From the NCBI GenBank assembly GCA_039920305.1, contig JBDSEA010000200.1, forward strand, positions 1 to 10,564: a stretch of DNA of 10,564 bases, given 5' to 3'. The DNA comes from DASRAJ01 sp039920305 (GTDB lineage: Bacteria > Bacteroidota > Bacteroidia > Chitinophagales > UBA10324). The notes below the pieces were generated by a model. It saw only the letters and a program-made list of their open reading frames with translations. It did no database searches and was not told where the DNA came from. A program made the translations under genes and the position numbers. Below, in pieces: positions 6,629 through 10,564 of the stretch (the first letter of the stretch is position 1; every line of letters begins with the position of its first letter).

Positions 6629-6671
6629 ACCGAGTAAAAGAATGTTATTTTTCAAGCCACAAAGCTTATTC

Positions 6672-7049
6672 ATGAAAAAAATCATCACCACAACACATGC
6701 ACCATCACCCATTGGCCCTTACAGCCAGGCAGTGGAGGCAGGTAACCTGATATTTATTTCCGGCCAGGTAGCTAAAGATCCCGCAAGCGGTAAACTAATC
6801 CTTAGCGACATCAGGAGTGAAACCAAACAAGTGATGGAAAATCTGAAAGCGATTCTCCAAACTGCGAATGCGGACTTTTCACAGGTTGTGAAGACAACCA
6901 TTTTTCTTTCTGATATGAATAACTTTTCAGCAATGAATGAAGTCTATGGGTCTTATTTCTCAGGTGATTACCCTGCAAGGGAAACAGTGGGTGTATCAGG
7001 ATTACCACTCGGGGTAAACGTGGAGATTTCGATGATTGCGGTCAGGTAA
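6672..7049 (+). CDS. ridA: RidA family enamine/imine deaminase
   Basis: This 125-residue protein has the normal RidA (YjgF/YER057c/UK114) length. The family forms cytosolic trimers that hydrolyse reactive 2-aminoacrylate and related enamines released by PLP enzymes. Visible marks are PSPIGPYSQAV (11-21, with Tyr17), LIFISGQVAKDP (26-37), NLKAIL (57-62), VVKTTIFLSDMNNF (72-85), and PARETVGVSGLP (101-112). The last holds the substrate-carboxylate-binding Arg103, and Glu118 stands in the C-terminal VEISMIAV strand. The active site therefore looks complete. I chose the ATG at 6672 (MKKIITTTHAPSPIGPYSQA); an in-frame ATG ten codons upstream adds residues the family lacks. It stands alone, divergent from the dehydrogenase-like gene and convergent with the EamA gene. 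Confidence 0.95.
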   Translation: MKKIITTTHAPSPIGPYSQAVEAGNLIFISGQVAKDPASGKLILSDIRSETKQVMENLKAILQTANADFSQVVKTTIFLSDMNNFSAMNEVYGSYFSGDYPARETVGVSGLPLGVNVEISMIAVR

Positions 7050-7100
7050 TAGCAAGAAATTAATCTTTACTACTGTAAGTATTTACTTAATCAATTGAAG

Positions 7101-7973
7101 TTATTTCCCTACTAAATATACTCCTGCGAGAATGATCACCATTGCAAAAAAATCTATCATTCCGATTTGTTCGCCTGCCAAGAACCCCCACCATAAAGCA
7201 ACCAGGGGAATAAGATAGGTAACCGATGCCGCGAATAAAGCAGAAGTACGCTGAATGATCTTGTTAAATGTGATGGATGCAACGGCGGAGCCCATGACTG
7301 CCAGAATTGCAATGTAACAGAGCGATGCAACGGCATTTTGATTTCCGCCGAGCGTTTCCGGAAGGCCTGTTACAAAAAGGTATATGACTGCGGGAACCAA
7401 TGCAATGGCAAAGGCAATTGCGGTTATTGTTATAGGGTGTATTTCCTGCAGGTACCGCTTGATGATATGGGTATTGATTCCATAACAAACGGTTGCAATA
7501 ACAATCAGCCATGCGAAGCCAATACCCGAAGTAACGCCGTGTTTTTGCTGGAAGCTCATAAGCAAAATCACACCGCCAAAAGCAAATACGAGCCCCAGCA
7601 GTTTGATCAAATTATATTTTGATCTGAAGAAAATTATTCCGAGAATAAATACCCACACCGGTGAAAGTGAATTCAGAATGCCTGCTGTAGCACTGTCAAT
7701 ATGTGATTGTGCCGCAGGGAAAAGAAAAGCGGGAATAAAATTTCCGAACATACCCTGCACAAAAATTATTTTGATTTTTGCCTGTGAAACCTCTGATCTC
7801 CGCAGCCATGCAAAGGGTAAAAGCACAATAGCGGTAATAACGATGCGCAGGGCAGCCACCTGATCGGGGCGAAAAGCTTCGAGTCCTTTTTTCATAAGAA
7901 TAAAGGAGCTTCCCCAGATTAGTGCGAGAAAAAAAAGGAGGAGCCAGTCAAGAGCTCCTGGACGCTTATCCAT
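7101..7973 (-). CDS. EamA/DMT family membrane transporter
   Basis: This 290-residue inner-membrane protein has about ten hydrophobic segments arranged as two EamA repeats. The first repeat opens LDWLLLFFLALIWGSSFILMKKGLEAF (start near residue 8), with the family's WGSSF motif, and includes PDQVAALRIVITAIVLLP. The second begins near GFAWLIVIATVCYGINTHIIKRYL and ends with TYLIPLVALWWGFLAGEQIG and a last helix reaching the C-terminus. Family members export metabolites, amino acids or other small molecules; the sequence does not reveal this one's substrate. The ATG overlaps the stop of the Rieske gene in ATGGATAA (eight shared bases), so translation is probably coupled. The 3' end faces RidA across 51 AT-rich bases without a convincing terminator. 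Confidence 0.92.
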   Translation of the reverse strand: MDKRPGALDWLLLFFLALIWGSSFILMKKGLEAFRPDQVAALRIVITAIVLLPFAWLRRSEVSQAKIKIIFVQGMFGNFIPAFLFPAAQSHIDSATAGILNSLSPVWVFILGIIFFRSKYNLIKLLGLVFAFGGVILLMSFQQKHGVTSGIGFAWLIVIATVCYGINTHIIKRYLQEIHPITITAIAFAIALVPAVIYLFVTGLPETLGGNQNAVASLCYIAILAVMGSAVASITFNKIIQRTSALFAASVTYLIPLVALWWGFLAGEQIGMIDFFAMVIILAGVYLVGK

Positions 7974-8412
7974 TCTGATTGAAATGCACGGTCACGGATT
8001 GATTACCGGTGGATACCCGAAAACTTTGAAGCGGATCTGTTGAAGGCCCTTTCAACACACTGCCATTCATTGAGAATTCAGATCCATGGCAGGGGCAAAC
8101 AAACTTTTCGGGTGCTACATTCACCGCACAACCCTTGTGCGGACAATACATTCGAAGCGCAATATAGGAGCCATCAGTTTGTTTACCGATGAAAAGTGGT
8201 TCCACAAATTTCTTTGTCGGAATGGTAATAAAAGTTCTGTCAGCAAAGGATGAAGCCGGAAAACTTACCATATCAGCAGTTTCCTTTATCTCTATCGTCA
8301 CTTTTTTGGAGGTTGAGCAGGATTCAAAAAAATTCATTGCTCCCAGGCAGCAGGCACCTGCACTGATGGCAGCTGCCTCTTTCAGGAATTCAAGTCTGGA
8401 AGTTTTCTTCAT
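7966..8412 (-). CDS. Small exported Rieske [2Fe-2S] protein
   Basis: This 148-residue protein has one Rieske domain. The cluster ligands are Cys90 and His92 in CPHKGC (90-95) and Cys106 and His109 in CPCHGS (106-111). Cys95 and Cys108 are placed to form the disulfide typical of bc1/b6f-type, higher-potential Rieske proteins. The downstream segment MNGSVLKGPSTDPLQSFRV is the usual last part of the fold. The N-terminus KKTSRLEFLKEAAAISAGACCLGA resembles a Tat signal but has SRLEFLK where SRRxFLK is expected. Cys32 in FFESCSTSKK, just before a polar linker, could be a lipidation site, though the match to a lipobox is poor. The likely role is periplasmic electron transfer. No cytochrome b or oxygenase gene is adjacent. 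The only partner is the overlapping EamA transporter gene. The partner redox protein is unknown. Confidence 0.88.
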   Translation of the reverse strand: MKKTSRLEFLKEAAAISAGACCLGAMNFFESCSTSKKVTIEIKETADMVSFPASSFADRTFITIPTKKFVEPLFIGKQTDGSYIALRMYCPHKGCAVNVAPEKFVCPCHGSEFSMNGSVLKGPSTDPLQSFRVSTGNQSVTVHFNQNG

Positions 8413-8513
8413 AAAATTATTCTGGCATCGAAGTAAAGAATTTTATTTGCACCTTATCAGATACAGTTGCCGGCTAAATACAAATAATGTGTCTGTCACA
8501 AAAAACAATCCTC

Positions 8514-9440
8514 ATGAACCCACGCATCGCCATCCTTGATTTAGGCACCAATACCTTTAACTTGCTGGTTGCTGAAGTAAGGCCGGATCATTCATTTGAA
8601 ATTTTATTCAAGGCAGAGGAATTTGTGAAGCTTGGTGAGGATGGAGTTGACAAGATTGGAGAGCATGCTTTTCAGCGCGGAGTGGAGCAGATTAAAAAAT
8701 ACAGAATTAATATTGATGAGAGGCATCCGCATAAAGTGATCGCTTTCGGAACTGCTGCCATCCGCCGTGCCTCCAACGGTGATAATTTCATACGAGCTAT
8801 TGGTGAAGCCTGCCCTATGGAATTTCATAAAATTTCAGGCGATGAGGAAGCTGAATTAATTTATCACGGCGCCCGGCAGGCTATATCACTTGGTGAACAG
8901 CCGGTACTTATTATGGATATCGGGGGCGGAAGCACTGAATTTATCATAGCCAGCCACGAAAAAATTCACTGGAAGAAGAGCTTCCAGATTGGCAGCTCCG
9001 TATTAAAGCAACACTTTCATCATCAGGAGCCCATCTCATCTGCTGAACAGGTAAATCTTATTTCTTTTTTACAATCGGAGCTTCAGCCACTGCTGTCACA
9101 TGCGCAAATTTTTTCAGTAAAGCATTTGATCGGGACGTCCGGCACATTCGATTCATTCGTGCAAATGCTCTATGAAAATGCGCATGCTCAGCCATTGCAT
9201 CCTTTTGGAATCGCTACGGAAATACCAGTTCCTGATTTCTACCGCCTCTGCCTTTCATTAATTCAATCTACAATGGATGAGCGTTTAAAGATGAAAGGAC
9301 TGATCTGGTTTCGTGCGGAAATGATGGTGGTTGCAGCAATGCTTGCCGGCTATGTTGTTGAAACCTGCAACATCAAGAGAATTACACGATCAGCCTATGC
9401 ATTAAAAGAAGGTGCCCTCCTGAAGTTTATTCAGAACTGA
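8514..9440 (+). CDS. ppx: Ppx/GppA family exopolyphosphatase
   Basis: This 308-residue enzyme of the ASKHA fold should release phosphate from polyphosphate and/or convert pppGpp to ppGpp. Visible elements are the first phosphate loop AILDLGTNTFNLLVAEV (6-22), AFGTAAIRRASNGDNF (77-92), GDEEAELIYHGAR (109-121, which includes the acidic catalytic region), the second phosphate loop VLIMDIGGGSTEFII (131-145), GSSVLKQHF (160-168) and GTSGTFDSF (207-215). It lacks the extra C-terminal domain of E. coli Ppx (over 500 residues), so it is the short form common outside proteobacteria. I chose the ATG at 8514, which places the first phosphate loop at the usual distance. An in-frame ATG nine codons upstream adds nothing family-like. 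It is divergent from the Rieske gene and followed on the same strand by maltokinase after 96 bases. Confidence 0.93.
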   Translation: MNPRIAILDLGTNTFNLLVAEVRPDHSFEILFKAEEFVKLGEDGVDKIGEHAFQRGVEQIKKYRINIDERHPHKVIAFGTAAIRRASNGDNFIRAIGEACPMEFHKISGDEEAELIYHGARQAISLGEQPVLIMDIGGGSTEFIIASHEKIHWKKSFQIGSSVLKQHFHHQEPISSAEQVNLISFLQSELQPLLSHAQIFSVKHLIGTSGTFDSFVQMLYENAHAQPLHPFGIATEIPVPDFYRLCLSLIQSTMDERLKMKGLIWFRAEMMVVAAMLAGYVVETCNIKRITRSAYALKEGALLKFIQN

Positions 9441-9536
9441 GTGAAGTAATAAAAGTAAAAATGCTTAAACAGGTTTTGAAGCCCGGAAAAAGTTCTTCTT
9501 CTAAAGCTCTTCTCCGGCATTTCGCATCTTCACTGC

Positions 9537-10564
9537 GTGGAATCACAAAATAATTTTTCTTTCAGCTTTTCACTTCCGGCAGAAGAATTTGCAAGAGACT
9601 TTGAAGCCATTCATTTTCTTGAAAAGAATATACTGCCCGAATATTTAAAGTCATGCAGGTGGTTTGGTGGAAAGGCACGAAGAATCTTCTCCATTCGAAT
9701 TGCACATGTTCTCTCATTTCCACCGGCAGGTCGTTCATCCGGCGAGGAGTCAATTCAGATCATTTCCGGGTCACAGGTTTTTTATTTTTTCATTGTCAAA
9801 ATAAAATACCGAACCGGCAAGCCCGAAGAGTATCTGCTGCCGGTTACACTAATATCTTCAATAGAAAATATTCAACCTAAAGCAATTATTTCCAGTTCAA
9901 ACCATGGCTGGCTGATTGATGCCATTTATGATGAGGTATTCCGCCGCATGCTTTTCATTCACCTGTTTTGTTCTTCAAAACTGAGGATGGGTAAAGGCTT
10001 TTTAAATTTTGAGAAGGGAAGTGCATTTATTGAGGAAGATTATAATGACCATATTTCTTCCCGGGTACTTGATACAGATCAAAGCAACTCATCGCTGATC
10101 TTCAATGAAAAGTATTTTCTAAAACTTTACCGCAAGCTTTTTCCTGGAATGAACCCTGATGTGGAGATGGTAAAATTTCTTACTGAGAAATCTTCTTTTC
10201 CTCACATCCCGGCCTTTGCCGGTACATTTTTCTGGAAAAAATCTTCCCGAACAGATATCACTTTCGCAATGATGCAGCAAAAAGTTGCAGCAATCAAGGA
10301 TGCGTGGTCACTTGCTGGTGATTACCTTGATGAATATTTGACCACTCTTTCTTCAGACCCTACCGTTATTCCTGAGTCATCCCTTCATCAGGCAGCCATG
10401 CTGGGAAAATTAACATCAGAAATGCATGAGGCATTAGCTATTGACACCGGTGATCCGGATTTTGCATTTGCTAAATTTGATGACCTTCACATAAAATGGC
10501 TGCTCAGTAATTGTGATTCTCTGGTTAAGCGCCGGCTGCGTCTTGTAAAAGATTGCTATGCCTC
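9537..10564 (+). CDS. mak: Maltokinase (Mak/Pep2-like), N-terminal part (C-terminus beyond the right edge)
   Basis: The first 342 residues are visible and the frame stays open to the edge. The N-terminal cap reads LPEYLKSCRWFGGKARRI (33-50), which is the maltokinase LPxxLxxQRWFxGK signature. The kinase N-lobe has FNEKYFLKLYRKLFPGMNPDVEMVKFLTE (189-217), with ATP-binding Lys196. LGKLTSEMHEAL (289-300) is the conserved helix after the hinge. Maltokinase uses ATP to make maltose 1-phosphate, which GlgE adds to alpha-glucan. In many bacteria this domain is fused to or next to trehalose synthase; no TreS part precedes it here. The in-frame start is GTG at 9537: the stop TGA at 9477 lies upstream with no ATG between. 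An out-of-frame ATG at 9461 opens 30 codons ending TAA at 9551-9553, inside this gene. The catalytic Asp motif lies beyond the edge. Confidence 0.85.
   Translation, partial: MESQNNFSFSFSLPAEEFARDFEAIHFLEKNILPEYLKSCRWFGGKARRIFSIRIAHVLSFPPAGRSSGEESIQIISGSQVFYFFIVKIKYRTGKPEEYLLPVTLISSIENIQPKAIISSSNHGWLIDAIYDEVFRRMLFIHLFCSSKLRMGKGFLNFEKGSAFIEEDYNDHISSRVLDTDQSNSSLIFNEKYFLKLYRKLFPGMNPDVEMVKFLTEKSSFPHIPAFAGTFFWKKSSRTDITFAMMQQKVAAIKDAWSLAGDYLDEYLTTLSSDPTVIPESSLHQAAMLGKLTSEMHEALAIDTGDPDFAFAKFDDLHIKWLLSNCDSLVKRRLRLVKDCYA

Noticed and set aside
7076..7089. TAAGTATTTACTTA palindrome between ridA and the EamA gene as a terminator
   Set aside because: The stem is six AT-rich pairs with only two bases for a loop and no T-run follows on either strand; too weak to call.
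9562..9880. Open frames on both strands at the start of the maltokinase region
   Set aside because: Both overlap the maltokinase frame, which carries the WFGGK cap signature and the kinase N-lobe; they are shadows.
1..10564. A defence island, mobile element or biosynthetic cluster
   Set aside because: All genes fit housekeeping, envelope or stress families. There is no transposase, integrase, nuclease, toxin pair, tRNA-end insertion or shift in composition that would mark an accessory island.

Overview
The window looks like ordinary chromosome from a free-living member of the Bacteroidota. The pointers are a PorP/SprF-type outer-membrane protein of the type IX secretion/gliding system, a secreted Trp-rich kelch-like protein, a two-domain deacetylase of a kind I associate with this phylum, few recognisable Shine-Dalgarno sites, and at least two exact matches to the Bacteroidota -7 promoter element TAnnTTTG. 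Base composition is moderate and looks even across the genes. I see no tRNA, rRNA, insertion sequence, phage gene or CRISPR array. No gene-free stretch exceeds 300 bases.

Layout. Positions 1-610 (minus) hold the N-terminal part of a secreted repeat protein that runs off the left edge. Next comes acylphosphatase (plus), convergent with a short RsmI-like tetrapyrrole-methylase-family methyltransferase (minus); a stem-loop lies between their 3' ends. The methyltransferase is divergent from a 3-methyladenine DNA glycosylase (plus). That gene is convergent with a PorP/SprF family protein (minus), and the gap between them carries about four copies of a 47-bp tandem repeat. A minus-strand operon follows: a 3-hydroxyacyl-CoA-dehydrogenase-like protein that has lost its nucleotide motif and catalytic His, then a DUF7033-type polysaccharide deacetylase, then uracil phosphoribosyltransferase. 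A RidA-family deaminase (plus) is divergent from that operon. Next is a translationally coupled minus-strand pair, a small exported Rieske protein and an EamA transporter. Divergent from this pair is Ppx/GppA exopolyphosphatase (plus), followed by a maltokinase that runs off the right edge.

How the genes relate. Most are housekeeping or stress functions: alkylation repair, 2-aminoacrylate detoxification, uracil salvage and polyphosphate turnover. The Ppx-maltokinase pair suggests that phosphate and glycogen/trehalose stores are handled side by side, with maltokinase feeding the GlgE route. The kelch-like protein, PorP/SprF protein and deacetylase belong to the cell envelope.

I do not see a convincing new multi-gene system. 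The items most worth a second look are the tandem repeat, the apparently non-catalytic dehydrogenase paralogue, the altered deacetylase active site, the Rieske-transporter coupling with a degenerate Tat signal, and the odd start of the maltokinase gene.
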